Part shown: positions 13,551-23,900 of the stretch, one piece after another
Layout of the letters: the number at the start of each line of letters is the position of its first letter
How positions within the stretch are numbered: the stretch's first letter is position 1
From: Haliclona indistincta
Lineage: Eukaryota; Porifera; Demospongiae; Haplosclerida; Chalinidae
DNA length: 64,000 nucleotides
Assembly (NCBI GenBank): GCA_964017065.1
Contig: OZ024786.1
Location: 10,793,047-10,857,046, forward strand
Direction of reading: 5' to 3'
Program-made: the position numbers and the translations under genes
The notes under the pieces: model-generated
Database searches by the model: none
Seen by the model: the letters and a program-made list of their open reading frames with translations, nothing else
Told to the model about the DNA's origin: nothing

Positions 13551-14790
13551 TTGAGGAACGGTTTCATGTAGATATGCTGTATTAACTTTTGATGGCAGAA
13601 TTTATGTACAAATTGATAGTATTTCCCGATTTGTTCAGTGACAGAAGGGATATTAAATCTCCTAGCAACTCCTTTAAGATATGTGCAACATGTGAAGGAT
13701 GAGTGTTTCTGGATAATATCGATGATATCTGAGATAGTGTGTGCATTATCCAGTGAATCATTCATCTCTGGGAATCTGGAAACATATCGTTTTAATCGTT
13801 CTGGAGTGACTGATTCATCATTCTCTAATATCTCAGCTACTTCATCAAAGAGCTGAGCAAATTGATTCTGGATGTCTTCAAAATCTTCTCGAAACTTTCC
13901 AGGTACTATGACCTGAGTCGATGTCTCTACCGAGAAGAGACTATAATGTAAATGCTAAGTGCAAATGTAGATACACATGTAGTACCTTGTGTATTAGCAG
14001 TAGATGCAGTAGTAGCCAGAGTTGATGTAGCTAGTGCAGTGACTGCAGGTGAGATGCATTCCTGTTGACCTAAATAATAAGAAAAGGTGATGTGCAGAAG
14101 TATTGGCAGATAAGTGAACTGAATAATTACTGGCTTCGGTATAAAGTTTTAAAGACATTTATCTTAGGCGCTGCTGCAACGAAACCAGCAGCACCTAGAA
14201 TGATTGTGCTGCAGTATCACTTTGAAAAACACGTTCATTTTAAAAACTATAATCACTAAAAATAAAAGTTTTGAGATAAATGTGTTCAGTTAGCTTTAAT
14301 TTCTGTAACAAAATTAATTTGTTAAAAGTATTGGTAGTAGACTATAATTTTTTTATGAAACAGCAGATTTTCTGAAATTTCCGCAACATTTTTGAGAAAA
14401 GAATAAAAAACGTAATTCGAGTGGTGTTTTTTAGGATATGCATTACATCAGAAATGCTGTCAGCATTGGCAAGAGAGTCTTCAAATAGGACAGGAATTGC
14501 TTTAGCTTTTTTGCCGTGACAGATTTGTCTTTCTTAAAATACTTTAGTGACATCAGCAAACAGCTAAACTAATTGAAGGTTTTCAAATCAATCTGATACA
14601 CTTCTAGAATAGGCACTTTTATATTATTATCCTTGGCTGCATATTAATTAAGGGCGCAAATGCTGCAGTAACATGTTATTGTACCTGATATCCTACTGGA
14701 GAGGCAGCATTGCATGCGGCTTAGCTAGTTGTCAGAATATCAGCAAATTTACTACACAACCTGGCAGCTGGTATAACTAACTCACAATAC

Positions 14791-15109
14791 CTTTGTGCAT
14801 TTCTTCTTTCATTGTTCTGGCTATGGGACGAGATGCTGGAAACTGCTCGAGAGTCTTAACAAGGAGCCGTATCTTTCCGGGATCACCTCTAACAACTTTC
14901 CTCACTGCGCTCATGAGATCTGACTTCCTCTGAGCCAGAGAAGTGGACGCTAGCTCAGCCTCATCTAGCTGGGCCTCAGTCAACACGCCATCTTGCCACA
15001 ACTTCCTGGCTACTACTGCAGGATCGATTACTTCTTCGATTTTATTATAGAATCGTCTTAAAACGTTCGATTCGTACGCGTCATGATCAGTTGGTGAATT
15101 TGTTGCCAT
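14791..15109 (-). CDS. SD2 first coding exon: CARD
   Basis: 319-nt exon from the ATG at 15109 (MATNSPTDHD) to a GTATTG donor, phase 1 as in SD1. Residues about 13-100 match the CARD pattern: LRRFYNKIEEVIDP (helix 1), VVARKLWQDGVLTEAQLDE (helices 2-3 with the typical gly-[VI]-L-[TS] turn), SLAQRKSDLMSAVRKV (helix 4), KIRLLVKTLEQFPASRPIA (helix 5) and RTMKEEM (helix 6). CARDs mediate filament or oligomer assembly with other CARDs. An ATG 13 codons upstream is possible, but the hydrophobic peptide it adds is not CARD-like. The start lies about 340 bp from the first recognisable exon of the divergent 5'-nucleotidase fragment. Confidence 0.8.
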
Positions 15110-15449
15110 CACTCCGAGCAAGGAGCCACACCCTTGCGTCAAAACCAATCAAGTTAATGAGATTCATTACATCGTATTCATGAGCTTGATCATAGCTAAA
15201 CAACAGCATAAAAATGAGCCTCTACAATAGAGATTCATGATCAATGTTGGTGATGATTCAAGCTGTGTCAGTTGCTCATTTGTGAGTCCATGGCAGTAGC
15301 TACCCAGTCACTATGCTGTGCACTGATCTTGTCCACTATACTGTTCACCAAGTGACACACATTTCGTATCTGACCATCCCAACTGAGCCGTGACTTGGCT
15401 TTATAGTATGACAAATCAGATGATTGAATGATTGTTCTAAATATTCCAG

Positions 15450-16260
15450 ATAGCTACCATACAATGTGTTCTAGATCACCATGATGTTTACACACCCAAC
15501 ATCACTATGTTGTCTAACAAGATGATATTTGATGATAATGGTGTGATCACAGGATTCTCAGAGCCTCTAGTCCACACTTACAACAAAGGAACTGCTGCTG
15601 TTAGTATGGAGGATATGAAGAAAGTGAGTGAGTGAGTGAGTGAGTGAGTGAGTGAGCGAGTAGTTTTCAAACTTGATAGGTCTGCTGATCGTGCATGTGA
15701 GATCGATAGTGCATGTGCTTCAAAAATACAGTACACATGAGATAATGTTTAGAGAAATATGGCTGCGAGAGCACTAGCTAGACCATTGTTATTCTCTCTT
15801 TCTCTGATGTAGAGTCATACCAATGTTATAGTACTGGGTGATTCAACAGGTGATCCAGCCATGGTAGCAGGTATGGAGAAAGAGACAATCACTACCATCA
15901 AGATTGGTTACCTCAACCACAAGGTACAACACATTTCCACAGTGGGGAATCAAGGTGCCATTTTTGTTCTCATAATACTTATGTTCAGAAGTGCATGCTT
16001 TATGATTTTTGTGAACAAAAGAAGCTTTTAATACCTTTCATGTACTTGTCACTTAAATAACATCTCAGTGACCGGCACGCATCAAGAAAATTAGCCAATT
16101 TTCCCTTTCGTTTCTGACCTATGTTTATTTTGATTAGGAAGATGATTTGCTGCAGACTTATCTTGAACTGTATGACATAGTTCTAACAGGAGACAAAGGA
16201 CTAGAGTTCCCATGTGCTACTATTCAAGCTGTACTACAACATCACTTGTGTTTACACTAA
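15450..16260 (+). pseudogene. Cytosolic 5'-nucleotidase III-like, C-terminal part only
   Basis: Three plus-strand exons: 15450-15623, 15813-15923 and 16138-16260 (stop TAA). All join in phase 0. The peptide contains VYTPNITMLSNKMIFD, then GFSEPLVHTYNKG, then NVIVLGDSTGDPAMVAG (the HAD-phosphatase motif IV, GDS..D), then KIGYLNHK and a C-terminal YDIVLTGDKG. This order is that of the pyrimidine 5'-nucleotidase family (NT5C3), HAD enzymes that dephosphorylate nucleoside monophosphates in the cytosol. The N-terminal two thirds, including the catalytic DxDxT motif, are not found upstream before the divergent CARD gene. It is either a 5'-truncated copy or has diverged 5' exons I could not see. A GTGA microsatellite abuts its first donor site. 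Confidence 0.72.
15624..15662 (+). repeat. (GTGA)n microsatellite at a splice donor
   Basis: About nine copies of GTGA start exactly at the exon end ...GAAGAAA. Each copy forms a GTGAGT-type 5' splice site, so the real donor is followed by an array of equivalent donors four bases apart. Confidence 0.8.
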
Positions 16261-16884
16261 CCAAACTTACTCATTATTGGTTAAAAATTGCTGTACAATT
16301 GCTATCTGTATACTACAACATTGTTTTATAGCCTCGTATGCAGGCACCTTGGTACATGGCTAGGATACAGAAGTAATGGCACTATATTAATTGTCGACCC
16401 AACAAGGGCTAATTGTAAAAATCAAACTGTTCAACAGCTAGCAAAACCAGCCAAGCACAAATGAAACAACTGGGCAAGTACTGTAACTCTCGTGCCCGAG
16501 GGTTAACAACCTAACTAATTGGAAAGTGTCACAAATGCACTGTTCCTTTTGCATGAGGAGTAGCTAAATGTGCGATACAAAATGCCGTGCAAGATAGACT
16601 ACACGGCACTTTCAAATCTGCTACGACAATCTTCCATGCAGCTAGAGCATGTGGAGATTATAATGGAACATCAGCTTATTGCTACTATAATTATATGTAA
16701 GCAAATTGTTAAAAATTAGTTGTTTTTTTGTTTGTCAGTATAGTTTATTTATTTTTTTTCTCCACACCTTAGTGCTACCTAAAGATTTTTGTTGCTTTAA
16801 TTATTGTTTTTGTACTTTAGTGAACTATTTACTTTTATCTTATTTTCTTGATTATTTTTCTTTTTTTCTTCTTACACCTTAGTG
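16261..16884. other. Non-coding region after the nucleotidase fragment
   Basis: Contains a ~150-bp repeat (about 16540-16690, motif TTTCAAATCTGCTACGAC) that recurs in shorter form at 63455-63550. No gene seen. Confidence 0.5.
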
Positions 16885-16936
16885 CCACATTATTAAAGTA
16901 AAGTAAAAAAGTTTTAATAAAAAAAACTAAAAAGTG

Positions 16937-17132
16937 TAGGGATGACGCTTGCAAAATTAAAGGAACAAGATGGGATGATGCTTGCAAAAGTAAAGGAACA
17001 AGATGGGATGATGCTTGCAAAAGTAAAGGAACAAGATGGGATGGTGCTTGCAAAAGTAAAGGAACAAGATGGGATGGTGCTTGCAAAAGTAAAGGAACAA
17101 GATGGGATGATGCTTGCAAAAGTGAAGTATGT
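16937..17132. repeat. Tandem 33-bp repeats, left arm of foldback
   Basis: About six direct copies of a 33-bp unit containing CTTGCAAAAGTAAAGGAACA. The opposite arm at 17375-17570 has about five copies in reverse complement. Long open frames through both arms (repeated LAKVKEQDGM) come from the 33-bp period being a multiple of three. Confidence 0.9.
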
Positions 17133-17212
17133 AAAAGTCCCAAGTATCCCTACATCAGCGGCTTGCTGCGATGGCGTGCAACTGACAAATGCGGAATCCT
17201 CTTCCTATACCT

Positions 17213-17370
17213 TTTACAACCGTCAATTACTTAATCGGACTGCGTCCTCCAAACCACAGATACCTCTAGTTATTTACAACCGTCAATTACTTCATCGGAC
17301 TGCGTCCTCCTAACACAGATACCTCTAATTATTTACAACCGTCAATTACTTCATCGGACTGCGTCCTCCT
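17213..17370. repeat. Three ~60-bp direct repeats in the foldback loop
   Basis: Three copies of a ~60-bp unit containing TTTACAACCGTCAATTACTT lie in the loop between the 33-bp arms. Confidence 0.85.
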
Positions 17371-19081
17371 TCAAGCCGCTGATGTAGGGATACTTGGGAC
17401 TTTTACATACTTCACTTTTGCAAGCATCATCCCATCTTGTTCCTTTACTTTTGCAAGCACCATCCCATCTTGTTCCTTTACTTTTGCAAGCATCATCCCA
17501 TCTTGTTCCTTTACTTTTGCAAGCATCATCCCATCTTGTTCCTTTACTTTTGCAAGCGTCATCCCTACACTTTTTAGTTTTTTTTATTAAAACTTTTTTA
17601 CTTTACTTGTTCCTGTTACTTTTTTGATCACTATCAGTTTGAACTTATTAGCTGTATTCTAGCTATGCTAGCTTTTATTTCATTTTTACAACTCTGTGAG
17701 CAGCAGATACTAGTCTAGTAGATCAGAAGGTTAATAGCCTCTAGACAGAGAGTCAAGGAACATGGAATGTTATTATCGGCAATCACAAGAATAATGAAAA
17801 GGTTTAAATTAGTTAGAGAGGTTGAGAGTATGAGTTGACAGCATGATATTTCTTAGCACTGTAATGGATGAAGAAGAGATCTAGACTAACACTAACAACT
17901 CAGCTCAGCTATGAGGATCATGGCTGGAAGCCTATACTATGAGTCCGATCCGTACTACCATGCAGGCTTGCATGTTGATGTCGATATCACGATCACAGAG
18001 GCTTCTAGCTTTTTACAATGACCAATGTCCAGTTGTCAACAGCACAGGGGTCCTATGGCTATGGGTACAGCTTACGCCGTGTAGCGTAAGAAACTTTAGT
18101 AGCCTGGCTAGAGCGGGTGATCACCGTCGTCCGGTTCGCGCCTGCCATGGGTCATGATGTCAGCATAGACAGATCAGTGTTACCCATGCAGGGCATAGTA
18201 TACTGCTTGTTCATACCTCTAGGCTCTAGCTTGCGCGCTGAAGCGCCCAGAGCAGAGAGAAAGCGAGAACCGAGCTCAGAAAACTGATGTGGGCGGAGTC
18301 AATGATCAGAAGCGACAAGAGGGTTAATTAATAGAGTTGCTGTAACAGTCCAAAATCCATGTTTTTCAAGGATTACTCGCTTCTGGTAGTGTTTTATGCC
18401 TATCTAAAAAGTAAGTGCGCTACCCCAGATATATACACGTGCGATTGTGTAGGTTTGGTAGTCATTCGTTAACTCAGGACAGCGCTAGGCTTACCGAAAG
18501 AAGAAAGAAGAAGAAGAAAGATGAACAATTCGCGTGGGCGGCGATTTCAGTTTACCACTTTAGAAACGTCTGCCAGCTTCACCAAAGGTATTTTCATGCT
18601 CAGAACAATCGTCTGATCAATCCTAGGTGTCTGGACTCTCGAGAAACGCTAAAACGGCGAAGATCTAGCAACGGCTCTCTGAGAGTCGCCATCTTGATTT
18701 TCGTCGTCAAGCAAGCAGTCCCGGTGACTTTCATAGACTTCCTACAAGCGCTCGCACTTCAGATTCCCTCAGAGATAGTTAAAATGCAGTAAAAATGTAT
18801 AACAGTAGAGATATGTGCGAAAACTCATTTTCACACATGAGTAGCCGCCATCTTAATTCGAGGTCATCCCTACATATCATTGCCGATCGGCAATGATAAT
18901 TGCATAACTGTATTTATCTTTTCATAAATTGTGTCATTACTTAACTTAATTAACTAAAACTTTTAATTAAAACTTTTTCACTTTTAATTACAACATAATC
19001 ATAGCACCAACAGCACTTTCTTTCATTTAAAACTTGCACATATATATACATCAAAAATAATGATAAAAGAGCTAACATAAA

Positions 19082-20919
19082 TCATTTATAATACTTTGAT
19101 GAGTGCACTGGATATCGTAAATATACTAGTGTTTCATGATCACCAAATGGTATATAAAATGATGTAAATAAACAATGCATCACTAATGTCTTGATAGAGT
19201 CATATCTGTTTCTTATTCCTTCAAGTCTTAACCAATCACCATCTCTATAAACATTCACACAGATCACCTTACTCTGTAACCTGAAAAACAATTATCAATA
19301 ATAATTTGTTCACATCTTCAAGAGTATACATGTATAATCCTTGATTACTGTGTGGGTAGCAACATTTTACCAATGGCTGGACTCAGGCTAGAAACTAAAA
19401 CATCAACAAAAATCAATTTTTATGCTAGCAAGCTGAAAAAATTAATAGTGATGAAGAATACACATTATTTAATCATTAATTTTGTAATTAGACGATTATA
19501 ATAACTTTTGTGACTAAGATGTAAATTCTAAGTGTAGACACCTGATACTGTTTGGTACTACTTACACAATATCCACTGTGAAAAGGTGATTGGGACCTGA
19601 CAGGTCAGTTGCTCTCACTAGGAATGTCTCATCTATCCTGCCTCTCAGCAACTTCTCTGACTTCTCCTTACTGAGCAGTCTGCAGAGCCATGTACTCTCA
19701 TCGTGGTGAGGGTAATGCTTGGGAAGTGATGCCACATCACTGAATGTGAACCACTGTGCATGGAAATAAGATATTATTTTGTACTATGATACATACATGT
19801 AGTATTTCCAAAGCATGCCTACCCAGCATGCGTTTAGCATTATGGTATTCACATTGTGAAATTACTTGACACACACTTACTCGTAAGATAGGGGGAATAA
19901 CTGATGGTAGGTTAGCAAGAGTATCTCTGGAAATAGTGAGAAGTGATAAAGACAAACAACATTACTGATAGCTCACTTGTCAGGAAATAGTCGATTGGTC
20001 AGAGTAACTAATGTTCTCCCTTCATTCATAGCAAACCCTGTTCTTGAGAGAACTGCTACACGTTGTTCAACTGATGTGTATATTTCATTATTAAGTGGTC
20101 CATAGTAGTGTCCTCTTTTGTAGATCGGTACATGCTCAACCCTCCCATTGATACTGCACAAACGAACAGATTTCACAAAACCTCGGCGTGTCATGCACAT
20201 TGTAGAGTTAGCTCCTTAGTTACGGTTTGCAGAAGGAGCTTTGCAGCTAAAGCCAACCTGCTTGCTATTGAAATTGCACTGCTAACCATAAGACAGCAAA
20301 GTGCCGACCACAAGGTGTGTCACGTGGGCGTGACCATGAACACTATGTAGATCTAGGCTTTGATAGGCTTTTTCTTGAGATGTCTACGCACCCCCAGAGC
20401 TGTCCTGCACTTTAGAGGGAATCTACAAGTACCAATGTAGTCAACTATGGACGCTTCTGTAGTCAGAGAGGTCCAATATGGCCGTCAAGGTGAGCCAGCC
20501 ATGCATAACTCGAAAACAAAAGCACTTTAGCAAAATTCACGAGTCACACTGCAAGCCATTGTCGTGCTTATTATGCTCATAACCTTACCAGCACGTATAA
20601 GTGATCGCATGCGCCGAGGGTTAACAATAAACACCAGTTACTATGGTGACATGGACTACTCACACGACACTGATATCATGGGTATTGATTGATGATGATG
20701 ATGGATCAATAACACGTTCATCACTTATCTCTCTGATAAGAAAGGTTCCATCTGGTTTATAAGTCAAGATATACTCAGCTTGCTCTAATGTGATCTGCCA
20801 TATTGAGCTGGACGGCTCACTCTGGGTATGTTGACAACCATTATGTACTATACCATCATCAGTAACACCATCACTCACAACACTGGAGTGTGTCATACTC
20901 TTCATCACATCCTCAGCTG
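19082..20919 (-). CDS. SD3 tandem SH2 block
   Basis: Six exons encode two SH2 domains. SH2-1: [12 protein letters not shown] helix [10 protein letters not shown] phosphate-binding strand with its arginine, then after an intron [14 protein letters not shown] (the His in strand D follows the usual [KR]H pattern) and a VLLYPV-like end, [12 protein letters not shown] 46-nt exon links to SH2-2: [10 protein letters not shown] helix A, ETFLVRAT strand, an intron after FTVDIV, then a divergent second half in which the strand-D histidine is not evident, with YDSIKTLV and ending [12 protein letters not shown]. The tandem arrangement and YPV endings recall PI3K p85 nSH2/cSH2, but there is no recognisable p110-binding coiled coil between them (the linker is ~16 residues). 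Confidence 0.72.
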
Positions 20920-23900
20920 CTGTGGGTAGGAAACATACATGACCCATGTGTACAGTATGAATGCAACACGGACACATACAATGGATTACCATACCTTGAG
21001 AATCAGGTCCACTTGACTTGTGCTGGGAATCTGCTGCAAATTTAACAATAAAGAGTACATGCATCTAAAAACAAACTGTCGAAGTGGATTAAACTCAAGA
21101 CACGCACAGAAATTCAGGGGCGTAACTAGGGTCTGAAAAAAGAGGAGGCACACGCGTAAGAGTGCGTTAATATTATTCATTGAAAATGACGTCATTTCCG
21201 CTAATCGTGATCATCCTCAATGTGGGCGTGTTATGTATACAGATTGCAGAACTCTGACCACAATATGTACGTTAGAGCGAACTTATCTGATTCTGCTAGG
21301 ACTCTACTGAGACCATGCGCCTGTTTTGAAAGGTTTGTTTACTTAGCACCTACTAAAATCGAGGAGGCAAGTGCCTCCCCTGCCTCTATGGTAGTTCACC
21401 CCTGAGTATGGCGACAAACAAACAAATATGCCACACAAACTGCATCATCTAGCTGCTGTTTATGTCAATATGTGAGTACCTGCATAAGTTTGAATTTTGA
21501 TGGGGTTAATCACTGATTCTTGAGGTTTTTGTGATCTGTCTATAGCCTGTTGAAAGAAGTACGTGCACTACACTGCATGTAGTGTACATATTGCACTCAC
21601 TTGAGCAGCAAGGCTGCTATCACTTGAATGTACAAGAACTCTTCTGTCTTCCACAGAACTATGTGTTCTGTCACCATGATCATCTATAGTTAGTGAAAAT
21701 AAATGCATAACAGCTACAAATGTAACATCGTAATCAAATTAAATCATAACCACAGTGTCAACTTGAGCATATCATTAACCCTTTAACCCCTAATGACGCC
21801 TTTCGGCGTCATAATTGACTCCACCTGCTCTAGACGTCATAAATAGTGTGAAAAGTGGTCTAGAAAGGTCTAATCAAATTTAATTGCAAACTACCTGAAA
21901 AACCCACTGTTTTTCGTAGCGCCCTCCCCACTAAAACATATAAAACGGGAGATTTTTAAAGGAGGGGTCCCTTTAACCCGGGCTTCAAAGGGGCGGAGTC
22001 CCTCGATGCTTTCGGCATTTTGGGGCTTCAGGATGCCCGAAAATGCATACTTTGGCATAGAATATGGTCTAAACTGTGCTGTTTGCTCACCTGGACATCA
22101 CCAGGTTTTTGTATCAGTCACCAGGGCTAAACGAAGACCAAAATTGGCTGAAAAATGACGAGGTCGCAGCACTTAAGCGGCTTCAGTTCCGAAGTGGGAG
22201 TGGCCAACTCAGAGTTTAGTTCATGGTCGTAAACTTGACATGCCAAGAAAAAACAGTGCTAGTTTGGAACAGCTAGCGAACTGCATGTTGCAGAAAATCG
22301 CAAGACAAACTGTCAGTTTAGAGGAAGTCAAATTTTCGTCAAAATAATTCAATAATTAACCCTTCACATGCGGCGGGCAACTATAGTCGCCCGGCAAGTT
22401 TGACGTCACCGGAAGTAGGCGTTAAAATTCGAAGATAGTTTATTTCACCTATAGACCAAATACAGCTATGTGGGGTGTGATTGCGAGCCATTGCCGAGGC
22501 CTACGGCCCCGCCAAGCAGAGCTATGGCGGGATCACCTAGCACCACTGGGTCTCCAGGGGCTTCTTGACATAAAAAGCAGCCATACGTGCACTAACTTTG
22601 TCTCACACGTGCTGTTTTGACCAAACAAGCGGCGTTTTTTGCTCCGGTGAGAGTGATTCTAGCACACGACAGTTGGTAGATCGACAAGTGGGCGTGGTTA
22701 ACCGCAATTGTCATTGACAACAAGCCCGCACGTTGTGCAAGTTGATTTTGCATATTAACGGTGATCACAGCGCTAGTTTGTCTGTCTAATGGTTTCAAAG
22801 GTTAGTGAAATTCACAAAATAGAGGCTAGAATTGCTGTCCGCACTTGAAGGGTTAAAGGGTTAAATTGCATCGTCTAACTAAATTACATGATGTAAAGGA
22901 TAATGCATGCAATGTGTACAACATGCAAAACTCGCAAAACATCACCTTTCAACTGAAGTGCAATGGTTAGTTGAAGTACAAGATCTTTCACAAGTGATAT
23001 CTGATGATCAAAATCTAAAGTGAACACAGTTCTATGATAACATATCCTCACCTCATTCTGATCACTGGTGTCCACTACTATAGTGTCTCCTACCCTAAGG
23101 TAGGTGACACTGCTCTCCACCAGCAGCTCCCTGTTCTTTTGTGCTAGCCTCACTAGTTCGGTCATTAGATACTGAGGAGCACAGCAGATTACTCGTATAC
23201 TCCCTCCTTTAACGACCACAATGTGAACATAGATACTCTGTTCCTCAAAGGCTTGTCGAAGAAGATCTTGTATATCAGAGAGAGTCTTCTCTGCTGGGGT
23301 CCAGCGCAATTTGAAGGTGATGGTTGTTGAAGAACTATACCATATTGACTTAGCAGTGAGAAACGGTTTTATGTAGACATGTTCTGTTAACTTTTGCTGG
23401 CAAAATTGATTAACGATTTGGTAGTAGTTATCAATTTTTTCAGTGACAGTAGAAACACTGAATCTTCTAGCGATTCCTTTCAGATATGTGCAACATGTGA
23501 GAGATGAGTGTTTCTGTATTTTATCAATGATATCTGAGATAGTGTGAGCATTATCCAGTGAATCATTCATCTCTGGAATTCTGGAAACATATCGTTTTAA
23601 TCGTTCTGGAGTGACTGATTCTTCATTCTCTAATATTTCAGCTACTTCATCAAAGAGCTCAGCAAATCGATTCTGGATGTCTTCAAAATCTTCTCGAAAC
23701 TTTCCAGGAACTATGACCTGAGTTGAAGCTGTATCTATTGAGAAAAGTCTAAATTATGCCATGCGGTAGACGTGGCATATTTAGGGTTGGGCGGAAAACA
23801 AGATGGCGGCTACACTTAGGTTGAAAACAATAATTCACATTATATCTTGGCTTTTGACAACATCAGTAGTATTTTAACTACCTAGGACCCATCCTAAGAG

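Larger units (their letters stand above)
9965..15109 (-). pseudogene. SD2: CARD - middle domain - SH2 - SH2 paralogue, disrupted
   Basis: Second paralogue. Exons: 15109-14791 (CARD), 14042-13986 (linker), 13926-12019 (middle domain A, interrupted), 11964-11910, then small linkers near 11755-11675 and 11610-11545, about 11451-11411, 11338-11083 and 11034-10858 (SH2-1), 10807-10762, 10653-10463 and 10163-9965 (SH2-2). Two lesions: a family A element at 12331-13550 lies inside middle-domain exon A, separating the peptide ending MKPFLN from the one beginning TKSVDF, and the small exon near 11411-11451 is 41 nt against 36 nt in SD1 and SD3, which shifts the frame. SH2-1 (PDGTFLVREISG) and SH2-2 ([12 protein letters not shown]) are otherwise well kept, so inactivation is recent. 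A truncated CARD-linker product could still be made. Confidence 0.7.
16885..18903 (-). mobile_element. Family C hairpin/foldback element
   Basis: Minus-oriented element with the same plan as families A and B. The 5' hairpin ATCATTGCCGATCGGCAATGAT-type palindrome lies at 18878-18899, followed by a TGTAGGGATGA motif and an exact reversed AAGATGGCGGCTAC at 18841-18854. The 3' end is a foldback at 16920-17590 whose arms are tandem 33-bp repeats. No protein-coding region is convincing in the middle. Confidence 0.6.

Noticed and set aside
16937..17570. Possible CRISPR-like array
   Set aside because: Units are contiguous without unique spacers, lie in inverted arms, and the genome is eukaryotic.
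16835..17627. Long open frames with repeated LAKVKEQDGM or HLVPLLLQA peptides on both strands
   Set aside because: They are the two strands of a 33-bp tandem repeat; a period divisible by three keeps all frames open. No start context or homologue suggests a protein.
18040..18160. Possible tRNA-like region with GGTTCGCGCC
   Set aside because: No A box at the right distance and no cloverleaf by eye.
18415..18792. 125-residue plus-strand frame
   Set aside because: Lies within family C between its foldback and 5' hairpin; low-complexity Lys/Arg start and no recognisable domain.
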